Of a stretch of DNA of 64,000 nt, positions 37,722 to 46,726 are shown in pieces. Location of the stretch: NCBI RefSeq assembly GCF_024748695.1, contig NZ_CP087176.1:1791501-1855500 (forward strand). Direction: 5' to 3'. The translations under genes and the position numbers were made by a program. Source of the DNA: Pseudomonas sp. B21-040 (GTDB taxonomy: Bacteria > Pseudomonadota > Gammaproteobacteria > Pseudomonadales > Pseudomonadaceae). The notes under the pieces were generated by a model that had not been told where the DNA came from, did no database searches, and saw nothing but the letters and a program-made list of their open reading frames with translations. Position 1 is the stretch's first letter, and each line of letters begins with the position of its first letter.

Positions 37722-37874
37722 GGGAACTCCAGACAAAAGACAGCCGGGACTCCCGCCCGGTCAGACAGTCTCGCACGACCGCCCCGGTTAGTCAGTGTCG
37801 ACCAAGGTCGAGACTTGGCGCGGGGGCGCAGGGGGATCAAGGGTGTATTTTCGGGTCCCTTTGCGAGCAAGCCC

Positions 37875-38411
37875 TTACTGGTTCAACGCAATCGCGATCA
37901 ACCGATGCAGCTCCTCAACCTCCAGCGGCGCCTGCGCAAACAGGATACGAAACACAATGGGCGCCGCCACCATGTTGATCAGCCGATCGACATCCGGTTT
38001 GGGCTCATTCGGGTAGCGATCCAGAATCAGCTGTAACTGTCCGCCAATGATCGTCGCGCAATAACTGGGTTTGAGGCTTGATTGCACGTCGCGCAGCATG
38101 TTGCGACCGGGTTCGGAGCTCATCTCGTCCAGATACTGTTCCGCCCAGGCCTGCACATCACCCGAGAGGCTGCCGGTATTGGCCGACTCGGTTTCCGGTT
38201 GCATTCGGGCGAGCGCGACGTCCGCCAGCAGCGCTGACAAATCCCCCCAGCGTCGATAGATGGTGGACGGCGTAACCCCTGCGCGCGCTGCGATTTGCGG
38301 CACGGTCACGCTGGCGCGGTCCTGCTCTTCGAGCAGTGCGTGCACGGCTTTGTGAATTGATTCCTGCACCCGGGCGCTTCGGCCGCCGGGACGTAAAGTG
38401 GGGCCTGTCAT
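37875..38411 (-). CDS. TetR family transcriptional regulator
   Basis: A 178-residue repressor. The N-terminal DNA-binding domain has the helix-turn-helix VTVPQIAARAGVTPSTIYRRW (about residues 35-55). The rest is the ligand-binding, dimer-forming helical domain. It is divergent from an MFS exporter with a 151-base gap. It most likely represses the exporter gene, and a ligand releases it. A 14-base inverted repeat next to the MFS start could be its operator or part of a hairpin. Confidence 0.9.
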   Translation of the reverse strand: MTGPTLRPGGRSARVQESIHKAVHALLEEQDRASVTVPQIAARAGVTPSTIYRRWGDLSALLADVALARMQPETESANTGSLSGDVQAWAEQYLDEMSSEPGRNMLRDVQSSLKPSYCATIIGGQLQLILDRYPNEPKPDVDRLINMVAAPIVFRILFAQAPLEVEELHRLIAIALNQ

Positions 38412-38518
38412 TGCGTGTTTCCTGTTCTCGCCGCAACCCGCTGACTAGCTGGGCATCGGTGGTAAAAGCCATGCAGCGGACCTTAACACAAAGAATTTGC
38501 TTTAAGCCTTGGTCGGTA

Positions 38519-38560
38519 GCACACTCCGCAAAGCAAAAAATTAGCTTTTGCGGAGTGTGC
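38519..38560 (+). promoter_or_regulatory. Inverted repeat covering the ribosome site of the MFS gene
   Basis: GCACACTCCGCAAA (38519-38532) is repeated inverted at 38547-38560 with a 14-base spacer. The right arm contains the GGAG (38552-38555) that serves the ATG at 38563. It could form a hairpin in the mRNA that hides the ribosome site, or be a TetR operator pair. Confidence 0.6.
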
Positions 38561-38562
38561 TG

Positions 38563-39756
38563 ATGTCCAGTTCCCATTCAAACCGTGCCAGCCTGTGGTT
38601 CCTGGCGATCACTTTACTCAGTTTTCTGGCGGCTTCCACGGCGCCGACGCCGTTGTATCGCTTGTACCAGGAGCAGATGCATTTTTCGGCGGCCACCCTG
38701 ACCCTGATTTTCGGCGTCTATGCCTTGAGCCTGCTGGCCGCGCTGCTGACGGTCGGGTCGCTGTCGGATTACCTCGGGCGCAAACCGGTGATTTTCACCG
38801 CTGTCGTGCTGAATGCTCTGGCGATGTTGCTGTTTATCTACGCTGACAGCGTCACGTGGCTGATCAGCGCGCGGGTGCTGCAAGGGTTTGCCACCGGCAT
38901 GGCAACCGCGGTGCTCAGTGCCACGCTGCTGGACACTGACCGCCAGCAAGGGCCGTTGATCAATAGCGTTGCGCCGTTGATCGGCATGGCCCTCGGCGGT
39001 ATGGGCTGCGGCTTACTGGCAGAATTTGCCCCGGCGCCGCTGCACTTGACCTACTGGCTGCTGCTGGTTCTGTTTGCGTTGCAGGCGTTGTACAGCTGGC
39101 GTTTACCGGAAAGTGTCTCGCGACAGGCCGGGGCATGGGCGTCATTGCGACCGACCCTGCATGTGCCGGTTCAGGCGCGCCCCACCTTGTGGCGGGTGTT
39201 GCCGCTCAACACCGCGACGTGGGCGCTCGGTGGTTTTTATGCGTCCCTGGCGCCTTCGTTGGTACGCGCGGCCACCGGTTCCACCTCGAACCTGATTGCC
39301 GGCTCGACCGTTGCCGCGCTGACACTCACCGGGGCATTGATGATTTTCACCCTGCGCAATCGACCTGCCGCCCTGGCGCTACGGTTGGGGGCGAGTCTGC
39401 TGCCGATGGGCATTGTCCTGGTGTTACTGGGCGTGCACAGCGCCAGCCTGTCGCTGTTTTTCCTGGGTACGCTTGTCGCTGGATGTGGCTTCGGTGCCGG
39501 TTTTCTGGGGGCCGTGCGCAGTCTGGTGCCGTTGGCTTTACCCCATGAGCGCGCAGGGTTGATGTCGGCGTTTTATGTGCTCAGTTACCTGGCGTTCTGT
39601 TTGCCATCGTTGCTGGCGGGGAATCTGATCCGAGCCTTCGGGTTGGTCGCAACAACCGATGGGTATGGCCTGATTTTGATTGTGTTGTCCGTTGGCGCGT
39701 TACTGGCCTTGATGCTTCAGCGCTCATTGAAAGTCTGTGGCGCTGATGTGCGTTGA
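38563..39756 (+). CDS. MFS transporter
   Basis: A 397-residue protein with 12 transmembrane helices, of the drug-exporter branch. The loop GSLSDYLGRKPVIFTA (residues 67-82) carries the MFS signature. It is divergent from a TetR gene, the standard layout of regulated exporters. The start at 38563 has GGAG seven bases upstream; an in-frame ATG at 38548 overlaps the inverted repeat. Substrate unknown. Confidence 0.9.
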   Translation: MSSSHSNRASLWFLAITLLSFLAASTAPTPLYRLYQEQMHFSAATLTLIFGVYALSLLAALLTVGSLSDYLGRKPVIFTAVVLNALAMLLFIYADSVTWLISARVLQGFATGMATAVLSATLLDTDRQQGPLINSVAPLIGMALGGMGCGLLAEFAPAPLHLTYWLLLVLFALQALYSWRLPESVSRQAGAWASLRPTLHVPVQARPTLWRVLPLNTATWALGGFYASLAPSLVRAATGSTSNLIAGSTVAALTLTGALMIFTLRNRPAALALRLGASLLPMGIVLVLLGVHSASLSLFFLGTLVAGCGFGAGFLGAVRSLVPLALPHERAGLMSAFYVLSYLAFCLPSLLAGNLIRAFGLVATTDGYGLILIVLSVGALLALMLQRSLKVCGADVR

Positions 39757-39798
39757 TCGTTAGCCTAGGCCTCGCCACTCATTCGACGGACCGCCCCG

Positions 39799-40110
39799 AT
39801 GAAAATCATCCGCAGCAAATCCTTCACCGCTGACCGTGCTTGGGGGGCGCTGGACATCGCCAACATGAACGGCATCACCACGCGTTTGCACTGGACCGAT
39901 CAGCCTTATAAATGGCACGTCAACGATGGCCAGGAAGTGTTCGTGGTGCTGGATGGGCAGGTGCAGATGCGTTACCGCGAAGAGGGCATCGAGAAGGCAG
40001 CGCTGCTCGACGTCGGCGACATTTTTTATGCGTCCGTCGGCACCGAGCATGTGGCCCATCCGCAGGGCGCGGCACGGATATTGGTGATCGAATCAGAAGG
40101 CAGTATTTGA
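39799..40110 (+). CDS. Cupin domain protein
   Basis: A 103-residue single-domain cupin. The metal-binding set is visible: two His in LHWTDQPYKWHVN, Glu in QEVFVVLDG, and a late His in GTEHVAHP. Small cupins of this kind are often isomerases or storage-like proteins; no substrate is known. It is 42 bases after the MFS gene in the same direction and could be in the same transcript. Confidence 0.82.
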   Translation: MKIIRSKSFTADRAWGALDIANMNGITTRLHWTDQPYKWHVNDGQEVFVVLDGQVQMRYREEGIEKAALLDVGDIFYASVGTEHVAHPQGAARILVIESEGSI

Positions 40111-40215
40111 CTCTATATCTGCAAAACAGATAACAGTTAGAGATATTACCCGTTATATAGATATTCTATTCGGTTCTACCATGGGCTCTACCTCATCAGA
40201 GGACAGGAGTTCGCC

Positions 40216-41367
40216 ATGACATGCCCCAATAGCGTCAAAACCGGTTTCAAACCCTTAAGCCATTTGCAGCACCCGCGTGAAGTCATCCGTCAGTTCACAC
40301 CCAACTGGTTTGCCGCGACCATGGGCACCGGCGTGCTCGCGTTGGCGCTGGCGCAATTGCCCGTCGCCATACCCGGCTTGCGCGCGCTCGCCGAAGGCCT
40401 GTGGCTGTTCAATATTTTGTTGTTCGTGTTGTTCAGCGTCATGTACGCGGCCCGCTGGGTACTGTTCTTCGACGAAGCCCGGCGCATTTTCGGCCACTCC
40501 ACCGTGTCGATGTTTTTCGGCACCATCCCGATGGGCCTCGCGACCATCATCAATGGCTTCCTGGTGTTTGGCCTGCCGCGCTGGGGCGACGGTGTGATTC
40601 ATGTCGCCGAAATGCTCTGGTGGCTGGATGTGGCGATGTCGCTCGCGTGCGGCGTACTGATTCCTTACATGATGTTCACTCGTCAGGAACACAGCATCGA
40701 CCAGATGACCGCCGTTTGGCTGTTGCCGGTGGTGGCCGCAGAAGTCGCTGCGGCCAGCGGTGGTTTGCTGGCGCCGCACTTGGCGGACGCTCATTCGCAA
40801 CTGGTGGTGCTGGTGACGAGCTACGTGCTGTGGGCCTTTTCCTTGCCGGTCGCGTTCAGCATTCTGACGATCCTGTTGTTGCGCATGGCGCTGCATAAAC
40901 TGCCCCACGAAAACATGGCTGCTTCGAGCTGGCTGGCGCTGGGCCCGATTGGTACCGGGGCACTGGGCATGTTGCTGCTGGGGGCCGACGCACCGGCAAT
41001 CTTCGCCGCCAACGGTCTGCCGGGCATAGGGGAAGTCGCCGCCGGCCTGGGGCTGGTGGCCGGGATCACGCTGTGGGGGCTTGGCTTGTGGTGGATGCTG
41101 ATCGCGGTGCTGATCACCGTGCGCTACCTGCGCGACGGCATTCCGTTCAACCTCGGCTGGTGGGGGTTTACTTTCCCGTTGGGTGTTTACTCGCTGACGA
41201 CGTTGAAACTGGCCAGCACCTTGAACCTGACGTTCTTCAGTGTCTTTGGCTGCGTGCTGGTGGCCCTGCTGGTGGTGATGTGGATGATCGTTGCCCAACG
41301 CACGCTGAAAGGCGCCTGGCGCGGTGAGCTGTTTGTCTCGCCATGCATTGCAGGATTAAAGAAATAA
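40216..41367 (+). CDS. TDT family transporter (TehA/SSU1-like)
   Basis: A 383-residue protein with about ten transmembrane segments. The N-terminal FTPNWFAATMGTGVLALAL is the family signature (FxPxWF, MGTG). Relatives export sulfite (SSU1), carry C4-dicarboxylates (Mae1), or are the anion channel TehA/SLAC1. The substrate is not clear here; sulfite export is one possible role. A good GAGGACAGGAG ribosome site precedes the ATG. The upstream 100 bases are AT-rich with repeated AGATATT motifs. Confidence 0.86.
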   Translation: MTCPNSVKTGFKPLSHLQHPREVIRQFTPNWFAATMGTGVLALALAQLPVAIPGLRALAEGLWLFNILLFVLFSVMYAARWVLFFDEARRIFGHSTVSMFFGTIPMGLATIINGFLVFGLPRWGDGVIHVAEMLWWLDVAMSLACGVLIPYMMFTRQEHSIDQMTAVWLLPVVAAEVAAASGGLLAPHLADAHSQLVVLVTSYVLWAFSLPVAFSILTILLLRMALHKLPHENMAASSWLALGPIGTGALGMLLLGADAPAIFAANGLPGIGEVAAGLGLVAGITLWGLGLWWMLIAVLITVRYLRDGIPFNLGWWGFTFPLGVYSLTTLKLASTLNLTFFSVFGCVLVALLVVMWMIVAQRTLKGAWRGELFVSPCIAGLKK

Positions 41368-41465
41368 CCTGCAAAGATTAGGTAATGTGTGGCCTGGATC
41401 GACGTTCGACATTCCAATAACCGTATCCACGCCACTCGCTACCTAACATCAGGGACACATGGAAG

Positions 41466-43340
41466 ATGAGTCACCCCTCACAGTTCACCTTGCTCCGCAC
41501 CCGGCGTTTCCTGCCGTTTTTCGTGACGCAGTCCCTCGGGGCGTTCAACGACAATATCTTCAAGCAGTCGTTGATCCTGGCCATTTTGTACAAACTGACC
41601 ATCGACGGTGACCGCTCGATCTACGTCAACCTCTGTGCGCTGTTGTTCATCCTTCCGTTTTTTCTGTTTTCGGCGCTGGCCGGGCAGTTCGGCGAGAAGT
41701 TCGCCAAGGACCGTTTGATCCGTCTGATCAAGCTCGGCGAAATCGTCATCATGGCGGTCGGTGCAGTCGGTTTTCTCTTCGATCATCTGTCATTGATGCT
41801 GGTCGCGCTGTTTGCCATGGGCACCCACTCGGCGCTGTTCGGGCCGGTGAAATACTCGATCTTGCCCCAGGCCCTGCGCGAAGAAGAACTGGTCGGCGGT
41901 AACGGGCTGGTGGAAATGGGGACCTTCCTGGCCATTCTCGCCGGGACCATCGGCGCCGGCATCATGATGTCGTCCAGTCACTACGCGCCGATCGTCTCCA
42001 GCGCGATCATTGGCGTTGCGGTGCTCGGTTACCTGGCCAGTCGCAGCATTCCACGGGCGGCGGCGGCTTCACCGCAAATGCGCCTGAACTGGAACATCTT
42101 CAGTCAATCCTGGGCCACCTTGAAACTGGGCCTGGGGCAGACCCCGGCAGTGTCGCGTTCGATCGTCGGCAACTCGTGGTTCTGGTTTGTCGGGGCGATT
42201 TATCTGACGCAAATTCCGGCCTATGCCAAGGAATGGATGCACGGCGACGAAACCGTGGTGACCCTGATTCTGACGGTGTTTTCGGTCGGTATCGCGCTCG
42301 GCTCGATGCTGTGCGAAAAGCTCTCCGGGCGCAAAGTCGAGATAGGCCTGGTGCCGTTCGGCTCGTTTGGCCTGACCGTGTTTGGCCTGCTGCTGTGGTG
42401 GCATTCCGGTGGAATTGCGGACAGCGTGACGGGCCATGGCTGGGTCGAAATCCTCGGGTTTGGCCACACCTGGCTGGTGCTGATCGACATCCTGGGTCTG
42501 GGGATCTTTGGCGGTTTCTACATCGTGCCGCTGTATGCGCTGATCCAGTCGCGCACCGCCGAGAATGAACGGGCACGAGTGATTGCCGCCAACAACATTC
42601 TCAACGCGCTGTTTATGGTGGTGTCGGCGATTGTCTCGATCGTGTTGTTGAGCATGGTCAAACTGTCGATTCCGCAGCTGTTCCTGGTGGTGTCGCTGCT
42701 GAACATCGGCGTCAACGCCTACATCTTCAAAATCGTCCCTGAATTCAGCATGCGTTTCATGATCTGGTTGCTCAGTCACTCCATGTACCGCGTGGAGCAT
42801 CGCAATCTTGATCTGATTCCCGATGAGGGCGCGGCGTTGCTGGTGTGCAATCACGTGTCCTTTGTCGATGCACTTCTGATTGGCGGCGCAGTGCGTCGGC
42901 CGATTCGCTTTGTGATGTATTACAAAATCTACAACTTGCCGGTGCTGAACTTTATCTTCCGCACGGCCGGGACAATTCCCATAGCGGGTCGTCAGGAAGA
43001 CATTCAAATCTACGAAAGAGCCTTCAAGCGGATAGCGCAGTATCTGAAGGATGGCGAGTTGGTGTGCATCTTCCCGGAAGGCAAATTGACTGCGGATGGG
43101 GAGATCAACGAATTCAAGGGCGGGTTGGCGCGGATTCTCGAAGAGACACCGGTGCCGGTGATTCCGCTGGCGTTGCAGGGCTTGTGGGGGAGTTTCTTCA
43201 GCCGTGATCCGGGCAAAGGCGTGTTTCACCGGTTGTGGTCGCGGGTGACGTTGGTGGCGGGGCCGGCGGTGGCCGTTGAGGCGGCGCAGCCGGCGGCGTT
43301 GCAGGCGATGGTCGGCGAGTTGCGCGGCACCGTTAGATAG
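41466..43340 (+). CDS. MFS transporter fused to a 1-acylglycerol-3-phosphate acyltransferase
   Basis: A 624-residue fusion. Residues 1-420 form a 12-helix MFS domain like the lysophospholipid flippase LplT (start RRFLPFFVTQSLGAFNDNIF). Residues 440-615 form a PlsC acyltransferase domain with the NHVSFVD box (N462, H463, D468), the FPEGKLTADG box, and GTIPIAGRQ. There is no third acyl-ACP synthetase domain, unlike the LplT-Aas fusions. It likely returns and re-acylates lysophospholipids at the inner membrane. Confidence 0.9.
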   Translation: MSHPSQFTLLRTRRFLPFFVTQSLGAFNDNIFKQSLILAILYKLTIDGDRSIYVNLCALLFILPFFLFSALAGQFGEKFAKDRLIRLIKLGEIVIMAVGAVGFLFDHLSLMLVALFAMGTHSALFGPVKYSILPQALREEELVGGNGLVEMGTFLAILAGTIGAGIMMSSSHYAPIVSSAIIGVAVLGYLASRSIPRAAAASPQMRLNWNIFSQSWATLKLGLGQTPAVSRSIVGNSWFWFVGAIYLTQIPAYAKEWMHGDETVVTLILTVFSVGIALGSMLCEKLSGRKVEIGLVPFGSFGLTVFGLLLWWHSGGIADSVTGHGWVEILGFGHTWLVLIDILGLGIFGGFYIVPLYALIQSRTAENERARVIAANNILNALFMVVSAIVSIVLLSMVKLSIPQLFLVVSLLNIGVNAYIFKIVPEFSMRFMIWLLSHSMYRVEHRNLDLIPDEGAALLVCNHVSFVDALLIGGAVRRPIRFVMYYKIYNLPVLNFIFRTAGTIPIAGRQEDIQIYERAFKRIAQYLKDGELVCIFPEGKLTADGEINEFKGGLARILEETPVPVIPLALQGLWGSFFSRDPGKGVFHRLWSRVTLVAGPAVAVEAAQPAALQAMVGELRGTVR

Positions 43341-43358
43341 TGGGTGAATGTACCGGAC

Positions 43359-43457
43359 TCATCGCGGGCAAGCCCGGCTCCCACAGGTTTTGTGTTGTGC
43401 CACAGATTTTAGGCGCTCCAAGGACCCTGTAGGAGCCGGGCTTGCCCGCGATGGCGT
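43359..43457. repeat. Inverted REP doublet
   Basis: ATCGCGGGCAAGCCCGGCTCC on the left and the inverse ending in TTGCCCGCGATGG on the right, with a 45-base spacer. It lies between the fusion gene and the convergent sugE. Confidence 0.9.
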
Positions 43458-43464
43458 CAGTGGC

Positions 43465-43779
43465 CTAAGCGCTAACCTTTAGGCCGATCAACCCGGCAAT
43501 GATCAACGCCACACTGGCCAGCCGAAACAACGCCATCGACTCACCAAACAGAATGATCCCCGCGATCACCGTGCCCACGGCACCCACGCCCGTCCAGATC
43601 GCATAGGCCGTACCCAGCGGCAATTCCTTCATGGCAAGGCCCAGCAAACCAAGGCTGATGGCCATGGCTGCAACGGTCAAAGCGGTGGGCAGGGGACGGC
43701 TGAAACCGTCGGTGTACTTCAGGCCGACGGCCCAGCCGACTTCGAACAGGCCGGCGAAAAACAGGATGATCCAGGACAT
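43465..43779 (-). CDS. sugE: Guanidinium exporter SugE/Gdx (SMR family)
   Basis: A 104-residue small multidrug resistance protein with four transmembrane helices. The essential Glu is at residue 13 (LFEVGW). The Gdx subfamily exports guanidinium in exchange for protons as a dual-topology dimer. The presence of a guanidine-II riboswitch directly upstream makes the Gdx assignment nearly certain. GGAGG lies six bases before the ATG. It lies downstream of the BASS transporter gene but has its own control element. Confidence 0.96.
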   Translation of the reverse strand: MSWIILFFAGLFEVGWAVGLKYTDGFSRPLPTALTVAAMAISLGLLGLAMKELPLGTAYAIWTGVGAVGTVIAGIILFGESMALFRLASVALIIAGLIGLKVSA

Positions 43780-43794
43780 GAAAGACCTCCATCG

Positions 43795-43855
43795 ATTGAC
43801 GGGGTCGTCCCCAGATTAATGACTCGATCGAGCCGCGAGGTCGTCCTCGCAATGC
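43795..43855 (-). ncRNA. Guanidine-II riboswitch (mini-ykkC)
   Basis: On the minus strand two hairpins with identical ACGA loops: GCGAGG-ACGA-CCTCGC (43850-43835) and GGGG-ACGA-CCCC (43812-43801), joined by a 22-base linker. The ribosome site GGAGG is 10 bases further on, before sugE. This is the textbook form; free guanidine joins the two loops and frees the ribosome site. Confidence 0.95.
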
Positions 43856-43897
43856 GCCATAGAGTGCCAATCATTAATCCGGGGATCAAGTTGTGGC

Positions 43898-44863
43898 TCA
43901 GTCGGCGACGGGCCGTGCCGCCAGTTTTCGATCTTCTTTCTCGCTCATGCGACGGAAATACGTTGAGAGCAGCGCCCCGGAAATGTTGTGCCACACGCTG
44001 AACAAAGCGCTCGGCACCGCCGCCAGCGGGGAGAAGTGGGCACTGGCCAACGCAGCGCCCAAACCGGAGTTTTGCATGCCGACTTCCAGCGCGAGGGATT
44101 TGCGTTGCGCCAGTGGTAGCTTGAACAGGCGCCCGGTGAAGTAACCCAGCAGATACCCGAAGCTGTTGTGCAGCATCACCACCGCCATGATCAGCAGGCC
44201 GGACTCGGCGATCTTCGCCTGGCTGGCGGCCACCACGGCGGTGACGATGATCACGATGCTCACCACCGAAATCAGCGGCAAGACTTCCTCGGCATGACGC
44301 ACCTTGGCGCCGAGCACGCGTTGAGCCACCACGCCAAGAATGATCGGCAACAGCACCACTTGCAGAATCGACCAGAACAGCTCCATGAAGGACACCGGCA
44401 ACCAGGCCGACGCCAGCAGCCAGATCAGTGTCGGGGTCAGCAGTGGGGCGAGGAGGGTGGTGACGGCGGCGATGGCCACTGACAGCGCCAGATCGCCGCG
44501 CGCCAGCCAGGTCATCACGTTCGACGAGGTACCGCTTGGGCAGCAACCGACCAGGATAACGCCGACGGCGATTTCCGGTGGCAGGTGGAACGCCTGGCAG
44601 AGCAACCACGCCACACCGGGCATGATCACGAAATGGGCAACCACGCCCAAGGCCACGCGCCACGGATGGCGGGCGACTTCGGCGAAGTCTTCAAGTTTGA
44701 GGGTCAGGCCCATGCCGAACATCACCAACCCCAGCAGCGGCACGATCGCGCCTTTGAGGCCGATGAACCAGGCCGGTTGCAGGAACGCCACGACTGCAAA
44801 AATCAGTACCCAGTAAGCAAAAGTGTTGCCGACAAAACGACTCAATGCAGCCAGTGCGCGCAT
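43898..44863 (-). CDS. Bile acid:sodium symporter (BASS) family transporter
   Basis: A 321-residue protein with about ten transmembrane helices. Family motifs are VGCCPSGTSSNVMTWLARGD (crossover region with conserved GCCPGG-like stretch) and EVGMQNSGLGAALA. Family members carry bile acids, pyruvate, pantoate or other organic acids with sodium; the substrate is not defined. The ATG at 44863 has AAGGA eight bases upstream; an ATG at 44908 would add 15 residues without a site. It lies upstream of sugE on the same strand. Confidence 0.9.
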   Translation of the reverse strand: MRALAALSRFVGNTFAYWVLIFAVVAFLQPAWFIGLKGAIVPLLGLVMFGMGLTLKLEDFAEVARHPWRVALGVVAHFVIMPGVAWLLCQAFHLPPEIAVGVILVGCCPSGTSSNVMTWLARGDLALSVAIAAVTTLLAPLLTPTLIWLLASAWLPVSFMELFWSILQVVLLPIILGVVAQRVLGAKVRHAEEVLPLISVVSIVIIVTAVVAASQAKIAESGLLIMAVVMLHNSFGYLLGYFTGRLFKLPLAQRKSLALEVGMQNSGLGAALASAHFSPLAAVPSALFSVWHNISGALLSTYFRRMSEKEDRKLAARPVAD

Positions 44864-44911
44864 GGCTTGATCCTTATTATTCAGTAGCAATCCCAGGGTG
44901 GAATTCAATCA

Positions 44912-45004
44912 TTGTGGGAGCCGGGCTTGCCCGCGATAGCGGTGTATCAGTCAGCCGATTGATAGCTGACTGATCGCCATCGCGGGCAAGCCCGGCTCCC
45001 ACAA
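44912..45004. repeat. Inverted REP doublet
   Basis: TTGTGGGAGCCGGGCTTGCC at the left end is the exact inverse complement of the right end (GGCAAGCCCGGCTCCCACAA). The middle also pairs (GTCAGC and GCTGAC), so the whole forms one long hairpin. Confidence 0.92.
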
Positions 45005-45038
45005 TTAGTTCGGTTTCGTTAGTAGAAACCGGTTGTTA

Positions 45039-45959
45039 TCAGATCCCCTGCGGCGTCTCTTCGCCGCCCAGCGCTTCTACCAGTGCCGGCAGGAAGTCAC
45101 CGAAAGTCAGCATCATCAACGTGAAACTGGCGTCCAGTTGACCCAGGGCCTCTTCGCCGCCGTCCTGTTCGGCCTGGTCTTGCAGCAGGTCTTCGAACTT
45201 CAGGCGCTTGACCACCATCTTGTCGTCGAGCACGAAAGACAGTTTGTCCTGCCAGGCCAGCGACAACTGAGTGACCACTTTGCCGGTGCTCAGGTGCAGC
45301 TGGATTTCTTCGCTGGTCAGGTCTTGACGCTTGCAGCGCACGATGCCGCCGTCTTCGTGGGTATCACGCAGCTCGCATTCGTCCAGCACGAAGAAATCGT
45401 CCGCCGCTTTCTGCGTGGTGACCCATTCGGTCATGGTGGCGGTCGGCGACATTTTTACGGTCAGTGGACGTACTGGCAGGGTGCCGATCACTTCGCGCAG
45501 GGTGGACAGCAGGTCTTCGGCACGTTTCGGACTGGCCGAGTTGACGAGGATCAGGCCCTGCTTCGGTGCAATGGCGGCGAACGTCGAGGAGCGGCGAATA
45601 AAGGCACGAGGCAGGAAAGCCTGGATGATTTCATCCTTGATCTGGTCGCGTTCTTTTTTGTAGACCTTGCGCATTTGCTCGGCTTCGATCTCGTCGACCT
45701 TTTCCTTCACAGCGTCGCGCACGACGCTGCCCGGCAAAATGCGTTCTTCTTTACGCGCCGAGACCAGCAGGAAGTCGCCGCTGACGTGAACCAGCGGCGC
45801 ATCTTCGCCTTTACCGAATGGCGCGACGAAACCGTAGGTGGTCAACTCCTGGCTTGCACATGGACGCGCCAGTTTGGTGGCCAGTGCAGTTTCCAACGCC
45901 TCGGCATCAACAGGCAGATCTTGGGTCAGGCGATAGATAAGCAGGTTTTTGAACCACAT
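45039..45959 (-). CDS. rdgC: Recombination-associated protein RdgC
   Basis: A 306-residue nucleoid-associated, ring-forming DNA-binding protein that modulates RecA. The N-terminus [12 protein letters not shown], the motif KYFFIRR-like region ([17 protein letters not shown]), and [12 protein letters not shown] are typical. Full length. It is close to tRNA genes in the same arrangement as in other pseudomonads. A small hairpin (CGGTTTC...GAAACCG, 45011-45031) lies after its stop and may end transcription. Confidence 0.95.
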   Translation of the reverse strand: MWFKNLLIYRLTQDLPVDAEALETALATKLARPCASQELTTYGFVAPFGKGEDAPLVHVSGDFLLVSARKEERILPGSVVRDAVKEKVDEIEAEQMRKVYKKERDQIKDEIIQAFLPRAFIRRSSTFAAIAPKQGLILVNSASPKRAEDLLSTLREVIGTLPVRPLTVKMSPTATMTEWVTTQKAADDFFVLDECELRDTHEDGGIVRCKRQDLTSEEIQLHLSTGKVVTQLSLAWQDKLSFVLDDKMVVKRLKFEDLLQDQAEQDGGEEALGQLDASFTLMMLTFGDFLPALVEALGGEETPQGI

Positions 45960-46070
45960 GGGGTAAGTCTCTCCTTATATACAAAGGTGGGCATTATTCT
46001 CTTAGCGGCGCCATAGGCCAACCCTTCGCTAAGCCTTTGGAAGGCCTGAGAAAATTATTTAAAAAAGTGC

Positions 46071-46099
46071 TTGCCAGAGGTGAGGTCGCTCCGTAGAAT
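46071..46099 (+). promoter_or_regulatory. Sigma-70 promoter of the first tRNA pair
   Basis: TTGCCA (46071-46076), 17-base spacer, TAGAAT (46094-46099). The tRNA-Val starts 22 bases after the -10. Just upstream lies an A/T-rich stretch that could act as an UP element. Confidence 0.8.
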
Positions 46100-46120
46100 G
46101 CGCGCCACACCGAACGTGAA

Positions 46121-46196
46121 GGGTGATTAGCTCAGCTGGGAGAGCGTCTGCCTTACAAGCAGAATGTCGGCGGTTCGATCCCGTCATCACCCACCA
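46121..46196 (+). tRNA. tRNA-Val (anticodon TAC)
   Basis: A 76-base cloverleaf. The acceptor stem GGGTGAT pairs with ATCACCC, the anticodon loop CTTACAA has TAC, the T-loop is TTCGATC, and CCA is encoded. First copy of the duplicated pair. Confidence 0.97.
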
Positions 46197-46215
46197 TTCG
46201 CATTCAGTGTTACGC

Positions 46216-46292
46216 GCAGCGGTAGTTCAGTCGGTTAGAATACCGGCCTGTCACGCCGGGGGTCGCGGGTTCGAGTCCCGTCCGCTGCGCCA
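46216..46292 (+). tRNA. tRNA-Asp (anticodon GTC)
   Basis: A 77-base cloverleaf. Acceptor GCAGCGG pairs with CCGCTGC, the anticodon loop CTGTCAC has GTC, the T-loop is TTCGAGT, and CCA is encoded. Lies 19 bases after tRNA-Val. Confidence 0.97.
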
Positions 46293-46334
46293 TATTCGGT
46301 AACCTGGAACGCTGAACGCCAGGTCACCACGGAA

Positions 46335-46358
46335 AAGCCCGCTAACGCGGGTTTTTTT
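46335..46358 (+). terminator. Terminator after the first tRNA pair
   Basis: AGCCCGC-TAA-CGCGGGT-type stem followed by seven T. Ends the first tRNA transcript. Confidence 0.88.
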
Positions 46359-46491
46359 CTGTCTGAAGTTTGCATGTTGTTCCTGTGGGTTGCGTCGTTT
46401 CACTGGTTTTTAGATTTATTTGAAAAATTATTCAATTAAATCAACACTTTACGAAAACCTGTGGCATAATGTGCCCCGCAACGAAGGTAAA

Positions 46492-46567
46492 GGGTGATTA
46501 GCTCAGCTGGGAGAGCGTCTGCCTTACAAGCAGAATGTCGGCGGTTCGATCCCGTCATCACCCACCA
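46492..46567 (+). tRNA. tRNA-Val (anticodon TAC), second copy
   Basis: Identical in sequence to the copy at 46121. It follows its own promoter-like CATAAT (46465-46470). Confidence 0.97.
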
Positions 46568-46582
46568 CTTTCAACGCTACGC

Positions 46583-46659
46583 GCAGCGGTAGTTCAGTCG
46601 GTTAGAATACCGGCCTGTCACGCCGGGGGTCGCGGGTTCGAGTCCCGTCCGCTGCGCCA
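46583..46659 (+). tRNA. tRNA-Asp (anticodon GTC), second copy
   Basis: Identical to the copy at 46216. Spacing to tRNA-Val is 15 bases rather than 19. Confidence 0.97.
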
Positions 46660-46701
46660 TATTCGGTAACCTGGAACACTGAACGCCAGGTCACCACACA
46701 G

Positions 46702-46726
46702 AAAGCCCGCTTAATGCGGGCTTTTT
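46702..46726 (+). terminator. Terminator after the second tRNA pair
   Basis: AAAGCCCGC-TTAAT-GCGGGCTTT followed by TT. Ends the second tRNA transcript. Confidence 0.88.
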
